DNA of 64,000 nucleotides from Chitinophagaceae bacterium (GCA_024103425.1 JAGFIS010000029.1:212511-276510); one strand, 5' to 3'; shown: positions 26,543-35,596, counted from the first letter of the stretch. Translations and numbers: made by a program. Notes: generated by a model from the sequence alone, not told the origin.

Positions 26543-29500
26543 CTAATTAGCCTTCACTACCCTCACATTGTAAACCGATTCGCCCGACACCACACGCACC
26601 ATATAAGAACCGGGCTTCAGGAAATCAAGTTTATCTATCGTCAACTTTCTGTTGGATGCATTCGCTCCATAATTCCTTGAATAAACCATCCGGCCCTCCA
26701 TATCAAACAGCGATACACTCACAGGTTTCGTCATATCTAATGAAAGATCAAGCCTGATATTATCCTTGAACGGATTCGGATAAACCCTCACTGCATTGCT
26801 AACACTTCTGTTAATCACAACTCTCTTCACCTCGCTGTATTTGAAGCTGCCATCTTTATCTACCATCTTTAAACGATAGAACAAGATTACCTGACCGGCA
26901 GGGATATCATTATCCAACTCTCTGTATTTACCGGAGCCAATATAATTGGTGCGGCCAATACTCTTAAACTCGAGGCCATCACTGCTTCTTTCGATTTCAA
27001 AATGAGAGAAGTCTGTAGCTGCTACTACTTTCCAACTCAGTTCTACACCTTCTCTAACTTCCTTCGCATCAAAATCCATCATTATAACCGGTACGGCTCC
27101 TGACCTGTATTCATAGGCCCCCAGTGTGAATTTACCAACCTCGTTTCCACCATCTTCAACAATCTTTCGGGCATAGCCGGTAATATCTGTTGCAGGTTCT
27201 TTAATATCGGGCTTACCGGCGTCTATAGCAGGACTGCCTTCAGTCACCATCAGACCATCATCTGCTGTCATCCACTTACCATCGGCTCCGCTGGGGTTAG
27301 ATGCATCCTTGAAAAGCGGATCTTCTCCCGAAATATTCGAGGCATTAGCTTCCGGGACCGTACCGGTTGTGTCGCCCTCTATTATACTATAATTGACCTC
27401 CCGTTCTATACCGGCATATGCTACCGGCCACAAATATATATGAAGGTAATCCTCATCTCCACTTTCATTCTGAGAGAAGACAGTGTTGGAAAGCACTATT
27501 GGCTGTTCTTTCGTTATAAACAAACCTCCACCTACATTCACACAGTGGTTATTATAGAAAGTACTATTGGTAATAATATTTTCCGTGCCACCATAGGAGG
27601 TATTAAATGTAATTGCCCCTCCACTGGTCAACGCTCTGTTACCTGCAAAAACCGTATTTGTAATCTTTATCGACGAGGAATATAACCATGAATTACTAGA
27701 ATGCAGTGTTGCTATACCCCCTCCGAGCCTTGACTTATTATTTTCAAAAACACAGTTTTCTATTTCTAAGCCCAGAGTATTAAATCCGTAAATCGCACCT
27801 CCGAGACTTGAGCCATCTCCGGCTCCGGAATACGTTTGATTACCATAAAGAACCGAATTTTTAATCTTAACACCGGTAACCTCCGAAACACTTACAGCTC
27901 CACCTCTGCTGTAAGTAACTCTTTTGCCATTTATAGAAGTAGAGCCGGTTGACCCGTCTACTGCACCACCCCCCACTATCCAAAAACCGTCCAATACTGC
28001 ATAGTCATTGGCAACTACAACGTGGTATGCATTTTCTTCCATTCCTGTAATATCCAGGTCTTCGCCTGCTCCTGTTACTAGATCATCGTCCTCAAAATCA
28101 CCGCTCAGGGTTGTTTTGTTATTTCTCCAATCTCTCTGAGATAATAAGGTTTCAGAACCATTAAACCCTCCGTAAATCTTTAACCCTGTCTCTTCGCTGA
28201 TCCTCAACGGAAATGCAAAAGTCTTATCTCTGTCATCCGAATTACCCAGGTAATTGACGGTAGGCTTATAGACTCCTGCTGCTACCCATATCTCAGTCAC
28301 TTCCGGATTAGAATTCGCATAATCCATGGCATCTCCCAGTTCGGTGTAGGCATTAGACCAACTGGTTCCCGAACCGGTGCCGGAGGCTCCCTTTTTCACA
28401 TACAGCCTTGTCGGTACTGCCGCTGGTAATAGATGAACACTGTAATCGTGTGTTTCTCCTGTTCCCAGAACCCCGCAAGCCGTGATGTCTCCCTGGTCAG
28501 CTGTTTCAATTAATACCACTCTAATCCTGGAAAATACATTTGTAAGGGCATCGTTAGGTACAGTAATATTTGTAGTATAGGTGCTGCCCGGTGTGAGAGT
28601 TCCCGATGTAACCACCAGCTCCCCTGCATCGTCAAAATCGCCATCGGCATTCCAATCCACATACACTTTAGCTATCGTATTGGCCCCGGCGCCGCAGGCG
28701 CCTGTCTTCACTTTCAGCTCGTATGTACCACCTTTGTGCATCTGTGCTTCCTGTGCAGTGAAGTCGGTATATGTAGCACCGCAGTCCAGCGTGGGTGTAT
28801 TGTCTATACCCCCAAGATTGAAGTTGGTAATCTTGGAACCTGTCTGGGCACTTGAAGAAGAACAATAAGCAGTTCCGCCTATTCCTGTTATTACAATCCC
28901 AAAGTTCTGGTCTTCGTCATTGGCCAGACTGTTTTTATGTGTAACAGTAAATGTATAGGTCTTACCTGCCACCGGATGAGCAATATATATCTGCTCCACG
29001 TTATCCCTGATGTTGTCTCCTGTTGTTGCTGCTGCAGAAGGATTGGCAGGGTTCAGGATCCACGGATAGTAAGTCGTCGTGCCATCATTCGCACGTATAT
29101 CCAGATCATTTACAAGTTTTATAGTAGGATCATTTAATACTCCAGTATCCGGCATAGGCTCTCCTGCAGGGTCTGTCCATGCAATGGTAGCTACCAGCGG
29201 GCCGTGGCCGCTCGCCGTAACGGTAAATGTCTTCGTGCCTCCGGAAGAAAGTGTTTCTTCTGCTATCAGGCTTTTCGTACCATTGTCCAGAATAGCTCTT
29301 CCGGCTTTCTCCGCATTCAAAAGCCCCCACCCGTACATATAGTCGGGACCGGGATAAGGGCCGGCTTCACTGGTCGTGCCCAAAGCCAGAGCTTTTACAG
29401 TGGATGAACGCATATACTCTCCATTCTCCTGGTGATACAGTTCCTGCAAAAGTGTAAGGGTACCGGTAGTATTCGGGGCAGCCATCGATGTACCATTCAT

Positions 29501-30652
29501 TAAAACATAACTGTTATCAGCTGTATAACCGGATGAAAGCACACCCACTCCGTCAGCTACTAAATCGGGTTTTATTCTGCCGTCATCTGTGGGTCCCCAG
29601 GAACTGAAATCACTGATCATAACATCAAGAGGCTTATTAGCTCCGCCGGCTAATCCATAAGCAGCTCCTACTGTCAAAATATTCTTAGCTGTATGATAAG
29701 TTGCAATAATATCATAACCATTGCTATTATTCATCCCTTCAGTGCGAATCGTCCATTTCCACTTTCCCTCCGCTTCATTCCAACTGTAATATCCTGCTCC
29801 TACACGAGGGCCATTATCATTTCTATTATTTCCTGCTGAGAATACGGGCAAATAATATGGTGCCAGATAGCAAATAGTGTCAATCTGAGCAGTAGTAGTA
29901 TCATACAATCCAAAATTGAAGTCTTCACTCTCTCCAGTTCTGCCCATAAAATACCAGTTACTGTCGTAATAGTACCATCCGGCGATAAGACCATAGGAAT
30001 GGTTTGACAATAACAAAGTAGCTGCATTGTCGCTCATCTTTGTAATATCATCCGTGTCATCAAACGCCCATAATTTTGGCAAACCATAGGCCATTCCTTT
30101 CGCTGACGGATTCACTCCTGCTGCCATAATGGTACCGGCCACGTGGGTAGCATGATCCGTGGAATCCACCTCATCTTTTGCAACTACCCTGTCTTCAAAA
30201 AATTCCTGATGGGTCAGACGGGGTATTCCACCCACTTCTATTATCGCAATCTTCCCTTCGGGAATGGTGCTTCCACTTAGGTTGACTCCCAGGCTTCCGC
30301 CTGAGTATAACTGGTTGGTCCTCGTTGTTCCGGCGGCAACTACATTGGTCGCTCCAACATACTTCGGGCGTCCCTTGCCATCTACGCCTGTTAACCTTGC
30401 TATTCTGCCATCAGGACTTGTCATTATCAAAGGCCAGCCTTTCTCTTTGGCAAGCCTTTGAGTCCGCTCTTGTTGAGTTAGAAAATCTTTGTGTAACCGG
30501 GTACTGTACTCCCTTAACAGTTGCCTGTTAGTATTGGGAGAATACTTTAAATCCTGCGCAATACCTGCATATAAGAACCCGAAAATAAAAACTAAGAATA
30601 GCCAAACCTTCTTATTCAGAAAGCCTGTGCCTCTGTGTGTAAACTGACTCAT
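26543..30652 (-). CDS. Large S8 (subtilisin)-family exported protein with GEVED, beta-helix and T9SS sorting domains
   Basis: A 1369-residue modular surface or secreted protein. Order: signal peptide (1-32), S8 peptidase domain (about 130-450), a beta domain, a GEVED domain (DWNADGDFDDAGE), a parallel beta-helix of the choice-of-anchor Q type (starting RLYVKKGASGTGSGTSWSNA), a linker beta domain, and a type A sorting domain (VRVYPNPFKDNIRLDLSLD). His167 (DHATHVAGT), Asn275 (SAGNN) and Ser389 (NGTSMAAP) are present. The Asp strand reads IAIIEVGG, with no Asp, so activity is uncertain. A long leader hairpin ends two bases before the ATG. Confidence 0.9.
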   Translation of the reverse strand: MSQFTHRGTGFLNKKVWLFLVFIFGFLYAGIAQDLKYSPNTNRQLLREYSTRLHKDFLTQQERTQRLAKEKGWPLIMTSPDGRIARLTGVDGKGRPKYVGATNVVAAGTTRTNQLYSGGSLGVNLSGSTIPEGKIAIIEVGGIPRLTHQEFFEDRVVAKDEVDSTDHATHVAGTIMAAGVNPSAKGMAYGLPKLWAFDDTDDITKMSDNAATLLLSNHSYGLIAGWYYYDSNWYFMGRTGESEDFNFGLYDTTTAQIDTICYLAPYYLPVFSAGNNRNDNGPRVGAGYYSWNEAEGKWKWTIRTEGMNNSNGYDIIATYHTAKNILTVGAAYGLAGGANKPLDVMISDFSSWGPTDDGRIKPDLVADGVGVLSSGYTADNSYVLMNGTSMAAPNTTGTLTLLQELYHQENGEYMRSSTVKALALGTTSEAGPYPGPDYMYGWGLLNAEKAGRAILDNGTKSLIAEETLSSGGTKTFTVTASGHGPLVATIAWTDPAGEPMPDTGVLNDPTIKLVNDLDIRANDGTTTYYPWILNPANPSAAATTGDNIRDNVEQIYIAHPVAGKTYTFTVTHKNSLANDEDQNFGIVITGIGGTAYCSSSSAQTGSKITNFNLGGIDNTPTLDCGATYTDFTAQEAQMHKGGTYELKVKTGACGAGANTIAKVYVDWNADGDFDDAGELVVTSGTLTPGSTYTTNITVPNDALTNVFSRIRVVLIETADQGDITACGVLGTGETHDYSVHLLPAAVPTRLYVKKGASGTGSGTSWSNAYTELGDAMDYANSNPEVTEIWVAAGVYKPTVNYLGNSDDRDKTFAFPLRISEETGLKIYGGFNGSETLLSQRDWRNNKTTLSGDFEDDDLVTGAGEDLDITGMEENAYHVVVANDYAVLDGFWIVGGGAVDGSTGSTSINGKRVTYSRGGAVSVSEVTGVKIKNSVLYGNQTYSGAGDGSSLGGAIYGFNTLGLEIENCVFENNKSRLGGGIATLHSSNSWLYSSSIKITNTVFAGNRALTSGGAITFNTSYGGTENIITNSTFYNNHCVNVGGGLFITKEQPIVLSNTVFSQNESGDEDYLHIYLWPVAYAGIEREVNYSIIEGDTTGTVPEANASNISGEDPLFKDASNPSGADGKWMTADDGLMVTEGSPAIDAGKPDIKEPATDITGYARKIVEDGGNEVGKFTLGAYEYRSGAVPVIMMDFDAKEVREGVELSWKVVAATDFSHFEIERSSDGLEFKSIGRTNYIGSGKYRELDNDIPAGQVILFYRLKMVDKDGSFKYSEVKRVVINRSVSNAVRVYPNPFKDNIRLDLSLDMTKPVSVSLFDMEGRMVYSRNYGANASNRKLTIDKLDFLKPGSYMVRVVSGESVYNVRVVKAN

Positions 30653-30654
30653 AA

Positions 30655-30725
30655 GCGATTAGTTTATGTGAGTGAATAATTTTTAAATTTCCCTTTTGGT
30701 ATTCCAACACTCAATAACTAATCGC
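30655..30725 (-). promoter_or_regulatory. Leader hairpin directly before the S8-family start codon
   Basis: Arms GCGATTAGTT and AACTAATCGC are a perfect 10-base inverted repeat. Inner arms TGAGTG/CACTCA (6 bases) and AATA/TATT continue the stem, with small internal loops. The hairpin begins just after the predicted transcription start and its foot is two bases from the ATG, so it must contain or cover the ribosome-binding region. Confidence 0.6.
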
Positions 30726-30734
30726 CCCTTTAAC

Positions 30735-30768
30735 CAAAATTAATCTGGATAAAATACCTTTTCTCAAA
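30735..30768 (-). promoter_or_regulatory. Promoter of the S8-family gene
   Basis: On the minus strand TAATTTTG (30742-30735) matches the -7 consensus exactly. TTTG at 30768-30765 is a -33 candidate with a slightly long 22-base spacer. Transcription would start near 30729, just before the leader hairpin. The rest of the gap to 31139 is AT-rich with no gene that I can support. Confidence 0.5.
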
Positions 30769-31127
30769 ACTTCAAGCCTTGGAAAAAATTATTTTACCAA
30801 TAAATGGACAAAGGATTTTTGTTTTTGTGGGCATACCGAAGATATTAATTTTTTAAATACCCAATCAAAAAATGAGATTTTTTTTAATCAAGAAAAACCG
30901 TTAGTTAGAAAAGATGCGACACTAAAAAAAGAAGCGCCTGAGTGCCGGAATTATTAGGAATTATTTAAAGTAGATATCTTTCCTTTTAAGAGGATTTTGG
31001 TCACCCAAAATTATCTGCAATATTAATCAGTTGAAAACCGCGATTACTATTAGTAAAACTGCATCACAACCCAACAACACACACGGGAGTCCAACACCGA
31101 TTTTTATCAGTCCGGCGTAAGATTGCT

Positions 31128-31135
31128 TATCTTTC
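31128..31135 (+). promoter_or_regulatory. -7-like box of recX (near-leaderless)
   Basis: TATCTTTC differs from TAnnTTTG only at the last base and ends 4 bases before the recX ATG, the same spacing as in trmD. Confidence 0.4.
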
Positions 31136-31139
31136 CTCC

Positions 31140-31601
31140 ATGGAAAAGCTGACTCCTCAGCAGGCTCTCAACCGCATCAGACAGTATTGCGCATATCAGG
31201 AGCGTTGTCATAAAGAAGTAAAAGACAAGTTGTATTCCTTCGGGCTCACCACGCCTGATGTCGATGTAATTATTTCTGCCCTGATAGCAGAAGACTACCT
31301 GAACGAAGAACGGTTTGCCGTGCATTTTGCAGGCGGAAAATTCAGGATGAAAGAGTGGGGAAAACTTAAAATTGAAAGGGAACTAAAACTCAGGCAGGTT
31401 AGCAATTATTGTATCAGAAAAGCCCTGGCACAAATTCCTGATGAAGATTACGAAGCCACTTTCAGGAAACTTGCCGATAAGAAAAAGCAATCCATAAAGA
31501 GCGAGAAAAACATTTTTATCCGCAATAGAAAAATAAGGGATTATCTCTTGCTAAAAGGATACTCTGATGAAATGATTTACACCTATCTGAAATCGCTTTA
31601 A
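31140..31601 (+). CDS. recX: Regulatory protein RecX
   Basis: A 153-residue all-helical protein that binds RecA filaments and modulates recombination and SOS activity. It shows the tandem three-helix repeats of the family: LNRIRQYCAYQERCHKEVKDKL, then a second repeat starting near IISALIAEDYLNEERFA. The native N-terminus (MEKLTPQQAL) fixes the start. recA is not adjacent. The last 4 bases overlap the 3' end of the convergent cupin gene. Confidence 0.88.
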   Translation: MEKLTPQQALNRIRQYCAYQERCHKEVKDKLYSFGLTTPDVDVIISALIAEDYLNEERFAVHFAGGKFRMKEWGKLKIERELKLRQVSNYCIRKALAQIPDEDYEATFRKLADKKKQSIKSEKNIFIRNRKIRDYLLLKGYSDEMIYTYLKSL

Positions 31602-31990
31602 CCTCCGATCGTCAATAAAAAGACCGACTTTTCCAAAGCTGTTACAGAATGTTTAAGGCCTTTGTGCAGGGTAGCCACGTTGCCGGTGTCTAATGCTGCT
31701 GATCCTGCTTCTGAATCAAACCTGATCTTTCCTTCCAACACCTGTACATTGATAACGCCATCCTCTGCCTTATGCTCGGTAATGACGGCATCTTTATGGA
31801 GGGCTATCAGAACGATGCGCATTCCTTTTGTTTTGAAGACGGTAATGGCATTCCTGTCGCTTGTCTTCCACGTTTTTTCATCCTTAAGTATCTCGGTGAA
31901 TTTATTCAGGTCGATTTGTACCATCGGCGCGTCGAGAATACGGCCCCCTTCGGGTCTTAATTCGGTGGGTTCATTTTGTTTGGGTTCCAT
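31598..31990 (-). CDS. Small cupin-fold protein
   Basis: A 130-residue cytosolic protein predicted as a single-domain cupin from its beta pattern: IVLIALHKDAVITEHKA (strand-turn-strand with one His), INVQVLEGKIRF and ATLHKGLKHSVTAL. Metal ligands are partly present (His in ITEHKA and LKHSV), so metal binding is possible but not assured. Function is unknown. It overlaps the recX 3' end by 4 bases in convergent orientation and is upstream of the alkyltransferase-like gene on neither the same nor an obvious transcript. Confidence 0.65.
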   Translation of the reverse strand: MEPKQNEPTELRPEGGRILDAPMVQIDLNKFTEILKDEKTWKTSDRNAITVFKTKGMRIVLIALHKDAVITEHKAEDGVINVQVLEGKIRFDSEAGSAALDTGNVATLHKGLKHSVTALEKSVFLLTIGG

Positions 31991-32020
31991 AACAAAAAGT
32001 TTTTTATGAAGAAAGTAAGA

Positions 32021-32410
32021 TCAGTCAATTTTCAACTCCACCGCCGGATCCCAGAAAAGTTTTTTGAAATCAACCACTGTATCATCCACTACCTTGACCT
32101 TTTCTTTTTCAAGTAGTTCCTGCATCCGCGTAGGTGTACCAAAATGTGCTTTACCTGTCAGCACCCCGTTTCGGTTGACAACCCTGTGGGCAGGAATCCT
32201 GTTGGGAGATAATTGTGATCCGCTCAAAGCCCAACCCACCATTCTGGAAGACATTTTCGTGCCAAGATATTTTGCAATCGCTCCGTAAGACGTTACCCTT
32301 CCTCTGGGTATCAATCTTACCACTGCATACACATCCTCATAAAAATTGCCCGTCTTGTGCGGATCTCTCGGACCTTCTTCTTTTCTATAGTTTCTGCTCT
32401 TCTGTTTCAT
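32021..32410 (-). CDS. Alkyltransferase-like (ATL) DNA-binding protein
   Basis: A 129-residue member of the O6-methylguanine-DNA methyltransferase family that has lost the acceptor cysteine. The active-site motif PCHR reads PAHR (residues 73-76), as in known ATL proteins where Cys is replaced by Trp or Ala. The helix-turn-helix and Arg-finger region is kept (TSYGAIAKYLG, then SSRMVGWALS with Arg56). ATL proteins bind O6-alkylguanine and hand the lesion to nucleotide excision repair. It overlaps the 3' end of trmB by 26 bases, which suggests coupled translation. Confidence 0.88.
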   Translation of the reverse strand: MKQKSRNYRKEEGPRDPHKTGNFYEDVYAVVRLIPRGRVTSYGAIAKYLGTKMSSRMVGWALSGSQLSPNRIPAHRVVNRNGVLTGKAHFGTPTRMQELLEKEKVKVVDDTVVDFKKLFWDPAVELKID

Positions 32411-33110
32411 CTGCTCTGTATTTTGATTTCAGAAACTCCGTGAACGCTTTATCATCAAATCTCCATTCGGCGGGAATAGAGAATCTAAGGTAGAATATTT
32501 TATTGCTCCCCGAGATGTCGAGGCTTTCGTAATAGGTCTTAATATACAGATAATCCGGTACGTCGGTGTGTGAGTGAACGTCAGGCATATCGACAATCAT
32601 CTCCAGTCCGCTCCATTCTATTACATCTTTCGTGAACGCGTATAAATCGGGAGAATCAGTCTTGAGATGAATAACACCGCCTCTCTTTAAAATACTATCG
32701 TATGCCTTGATAAACCTTGGATGTGTGAGCCGTTTTTTAGCTCTCGACAGTCTTAACTGCGGGTCGGGAAAAGTAATCCATATTTCATCAACCTCTCCCG
32801 GATTGAAATAGTCTGCAATCTTTTCAATCTGTGTTCTGAGGAAGGCGACATTTTTCATCTTATTTTCCAAAGCATAGGTAGCACCCTTCCATATCCGGTT
32901 ACCTTTTAAATCTACTCCCATAAAATTCCTCCCGGGATACTTTTCTGCCAGGGCGATGGTGTATTCTCCTTTGCCGCATGCCAGCTCGAGCACAATGGGA
33001 TTCTGATTTCCAAAAATCGTATACCATTGCCCCTGCATATTTTCAGGATACTGAAATACATTGGGATAGGTGGCGATGGCAGCAAATCGTATTAACTTCT
33101 TTTGACCCAT
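32385..33110 (-). CDS. trmB: tRNA (guanine-N7-)-methyltransferase TrmB
   Basis: A 241-residue SAM-dependent enzyme making m7G46 in tRNA. Motifs: ELACGKGEYTIALAEKYPG (SAM site), FMGVDLKGNRIWKGA, and the catalytic block WITFPDPQ with the basic segment RLSRAKKRLTHPRF. The usual FPDPWPKKRH reads FPDPQLRLSRAKKRL, a variant that occurs in Bacteroidota as far as I recall. The gene is divergent from the cvfB-like gene, with repeat copy C between them. Confidence 0.93.
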   Translation of the reverse strand: MGQKKLIRFAAIATYPNVFQYPENMQGQWYTIFGNQNPIVLELACGKGEYTIALAEKYPGRNFMGVDLKGNRIWKGATYALENKMKNVAFLRTQIEKIADYFNPGEVDEIWITFPDPQLRLSRAKKRLTHPRFIKAYDSILKRGGVIHLKTDSPDLYAFTKDVIEWSGLEMIVDMPDVHSHTDVPDYLYIKTYYESLDISGSNKIFYLRFSIPAEWRFDDKAFTEFLKSKYRADETEEQKL

Positions 33111-33119
33111 ACAGCGAAA

Positions 33120-33440
33120 TTAACACGAAGGAGCGATAAGAGGGAGAAACTGTTTATAGGTTAATCTGTTTAGTGATAAGATATGAGAGATGAGTGATGA
33201 GCTCTTTTACCCAATTCAGCCTCTGTGTCCTTTGCGAAAATCTAATTTCACAAATAACGCTCTTGGTTATCTCATAAGGCTTCACTTCGGGAACCTCAGT
33301 GAGCCACTGTGATACGCTGCTGACGAATCAATCTTCGATTTTCAACCTTAAACTTTCAATCTTGACACTCCACTAAACAATTAAACACATAAACATCTCA
33401 TCACTTATCACTAAGCACTCATCACTACAACAACTTCTGC
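33120..33440. repeat. Intergenic mosaic repeat, copy C, with inverted ends
   Basis: This fills the divergent trmB/cvfB gap. TGTTTATAGGTT (33151-33162) matches copy B, TTAGTGATAAG (33170-33180) matches copy A, and the modules CACAAATAACGC, GGCTTCACTTCGGG and CAGTGAGCCAC (33249-33306) match copy B. The left TTAGTGATAAG is mirrored by CTTATCACTAA at 33404-33414, and GTGATGAG (33194-33201) by CTCATCAC (33397-33404), so the ends can fold back on each other. Confidence 0.7.
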
Positions 33441-33441
33441 C

Positions 33442-33449
33442 TACCTTTG
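33442..33449 (+). promoter_or_regulatory. -7 box of the cvfB-like gene (near-leaderless)
   Basis: TACCTTTG matches TAnnTTTG exactly and lies 5 bases before the ATG at 33455, directly after repeat copy C. Confidence 0.55.
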
Positions 33450-33454
33450 CCCGC

Positions 33455-34306
33455 ATGATTCAAATAGGTAAGATGAACTCCCTGAAAGTCATCCGGGAAA
33501 AAGATGCCGGAGTATATCTCGACGGCACACCCGACGGGATTCTTCTTCCTAAAAGGTTTGTCCCAAAAGGAGTCAAAACCGGCGATGAAATCAATGTCTT
33601 CCTGTATCACGATAGTGAGGACCGGATTATCGCCACTACACAGGTGCCCAAGGGACAGCTTGATGATATTGTTTTGCTGAAGGTGGTAGAAGTAACTTCT
33701 TTCGGTGCTTTCCTCGACTGGGGACTGATGAAAGATTTGTTCATTCCCAAATCACAGATGCGAAGCTTTATGCGAAAAGGCGGTGAATATTTCGTAAGGA
33801 TAGTCATCGATGAAAAGACCGGGAGGCTGAGCGCTACCGAATACTTCGAGCCCTCACTCAGTAATGAGCATCTCAAAATAAAAGAACGCGATGAAGTGCA
33901 ACTCACAGTCTATCGCAAGACACAAATCGGGTACGAAGTCATCATCAATAATACACATAAAGGTATCCTGCATTTCAATGAAGTCTATCGTCCGATAAAA
34001 ATCGGAGACCGTTTTCCGGGTTTTATAAAAAAGATTTTCACTAATAAAGAAACAGGCAAAACGCTGATCGATGTTGCGGCAGGAAAGCAGGGTTATTCCC
34101 GCGTGGACGATGAGTCGGAGACAATTCTTAAGATGCTGAAAGAACAAAACGGCTTTCTGCCATTCAATGACAAATCGAGTCCGGAGTCTATTTACGAGCA
34201 TTTTAAAATGAGCAAAAAGACTTTTAAGATGGCCGTCGGCAGGTTGTACAAGGAGAGAAAAATCATGCTGACAAAGGCAGGTATTCAATCAATCCAGGAA
34301 GATTAA
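33455..34306 (+). CDS. CvfB-like S1 RNA-binding protein
   Basis: A 283-residue cytosolic protein of the CvfB/YitL family. It has an N-terminal S1-like module (about 1-60, MIQIGKMNSLKVIREKDAGV), a second S1 domain (about 62-135, GQLDDIVLLKVVEVTSFGAF), a third S1-like segment (about 145-215) and a C-terminal winged helix (about 220-283, PESIYEHFKMSKKTFKMAVG). CvfB proteins bind RNA and in staphylococci affect virulence gene expression. The N-terminus is native, which supports this start and hence the very short leader. Confidence 0.88.
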   Translation: MIQIGKMNSLKVIREKDAGVYLDGTPDGILLPKRFVPKGVKTGDEINVFLYHDSEDRIIATTQVPKGQLDDIVLLKVVEVTSFGAFLDWGLMKDLFIPKSQMRSFMRKGGEYFVRIVIDEKTGRLSATEYFEPSLSNEHLKIKERDEVQLTVYRKTQIGYEVIINNTHKGILHFNEVYRPIKIGDRFPGFIKKIFTNKETGKTLIDVAAGKQGYSRVDDESETILKMLKEQNGFLPFNDKSSPESIYEHFKMSKKTFKMAVGRLYKERKIMLTKAGIQSIQED

Positions 34307-34311
34307 AACAA

Positions 34312-34343
34312 TAAAAAAGCCATATCCTGATTCGGACATGGCT
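34312..34343 (-). terminator. Intrinsic terminator of kbl
   Basis: AGCCATATCC (34318-34327) pairs with GGACATGGCT (34334-34343) with one mismatch. On the minus strand it is followed by six T residues. It lies 44 bases after the kbl stop and may also act on the convergent cvfB-like gene. Confidence 0.75.
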
Positions 34344-34386
34344 ATAAATTTCTACACTTTAAATCTTCTGATAAAAACTGTTATTC

Positions 34387-35574
34387 CTACTTCAACACAC
34401 CCAATTCTTTTCCAATCTTAGTAAAGGCGGCAATTGCTTTGTCGAGATGTTCTTTAGAATGCGCAGCACTGATCTGTACTCGGATACGCGCCTGACCTTT
34501 GGCAACTACAGGATAAAAGAATCCGATTACATAGATACCTTCTTCAAGCAATTTTGCAGCAAACTGTTGTGATAAAACCGCATCATACAACATAATCGGA
34601 ACAATCGGGTGATCTCCCGGCTTGATGTCGAATCCGGCTGCTGTCATTTTCTCTCTGAAGTATTTGGTATTGCTCTCCAGCTTATCTCTAAGCTCTGTGG
34701 TTTCACTCAGCATATCAAACACGGCAATAGATGCCCCTACTATACTCGGTGCCAGTGTGTTACTGAAAAGATACGGCCGGCTGCGCTGGCGAAGCATCTC
34801 AATAATTTCCTTCTTGCCGGAAGTGAATCCGCCGCTGGCACCACCCAGCGCTTTACCTAATGTACCGGTAATAATATCTACCTTACCGACAACACCTCTG
34901 TATTCGTGTGTTCCACGACCGGTCTTGCCCAGGAAACCGGTTGAGTGACATTCGTCAACCATCACGGCAGCATCATACTTCTCTGCCAGTTCAACAATCT
35001 TATCTAATTGAGCGATGGTACCATCCATACTGAAGGACCCATCGGTTACGATTATACGGCTTCTCGCTCCGGCAGCCTCTTTCAGCTTCACTTCCAAATC
35101 TTCCATATCGTCGTGCGCATAGCGGTAGCGCTGTGCTTTACAAAGCCTCACACCATCGATAATGCTCGCGTGGTTCAGCGAGTCTGAAATGATAGCATCC
35201 TCATCGTTGAACAAAGGTTCAAATACACCCCCGTTCGCATCAAAGCAGGCAGCATACAGAATAGTGTCCTCTGTGCCGAGAAAAGCAGAAATCTTCTGCT
35301 CCAGTTCCTTATGAATGTCCTGGGTTCCGCAGATGAATCTTACACTGCTCAATCCGTACCCTCTGTAATCAACAGTCTTTTTTGCTGCTTCAATTACTTT
35401 AGGATGTGATGATAATCCGAGATAGTTGTTAGCACAAAAATTCAGCACCTTCTTCCCTCCAACTTCAATTTCTGCCCCTTGCTCACTTTCAATAATCCGT
35501 TCGTTTTTAAAGAGTCCTGAGGCCTCGATTTCGGCTAACTCCTTAGCTAACCTGTCTGATAAATTCCTGTTCAT
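34387..35574 (-). CDS. kbl: Glycine C-acetyltransferase (2-amino-3-ketobutyrate CoA ligase)
   Basis: A 395-residue PLP enzyme of the alpha-oxoamine synthase family. It cleaves 2-amino-3-ketobutyrate with CoA to glycine and acetyl-CoA in threonine breakdown. The PLP lysine is Lys241 in [14 protein letters not shown]. The [16 protein letters not shown] segment carries the cofactor-binding Asp and His. Length matches E. coli Kbl (398). The partner threonine dehydrogenase is not adjacent. Related serine palmitoyltransferases share the fold, but the N-terminal sequence ([19 protein letters not shown]) favours Kbl. Confidence 0.92.
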   Translation of the reverse strand: MNRNLSDRLAKELAEIEASGLFKNERIIESEQGAEIEVGGKKVLNFCANNYLGLSSHPKVIEAAKKTVDYRGYGLSSVRFICGTQDIHKELEQKISAFLGTEDTILYAACFDANGGVFEPLFNDEDAIISDSLNHASIIDGVRLCKAQRYRYAHDDMEDLEVKLKEAAGARSRIIVTDGSFSMDGTIAQLDKIVELAEKYDAAVMVDECHSTGFLGKTGRGTHEYRGVVGKVDIITGTLGKALGGASGGFTSGKKEIIEMLRQRSRPYLFSNTLAPSIVGASIAVFDMLSETTELRDKLESNTKYFREKMTAAGFDIKPGDHPIVPIMLYDAVLSQQFAAKLLEEGIYVIGFFYPVVAKGQARIRVQISAAHSKEHLDKAIAAFTKIGKELGVLK

Positions 35575-35596
35575 TGTAATATCAGTTTTATTTTTG

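Noticed and set aside
30743..31139. Possible small gene or RNA in the gap before recX
   Set aside because: The sequence is AT-rich with poly-A and poly-T runs, and I saw no ORF with a plausible start or any stable structured RNA.
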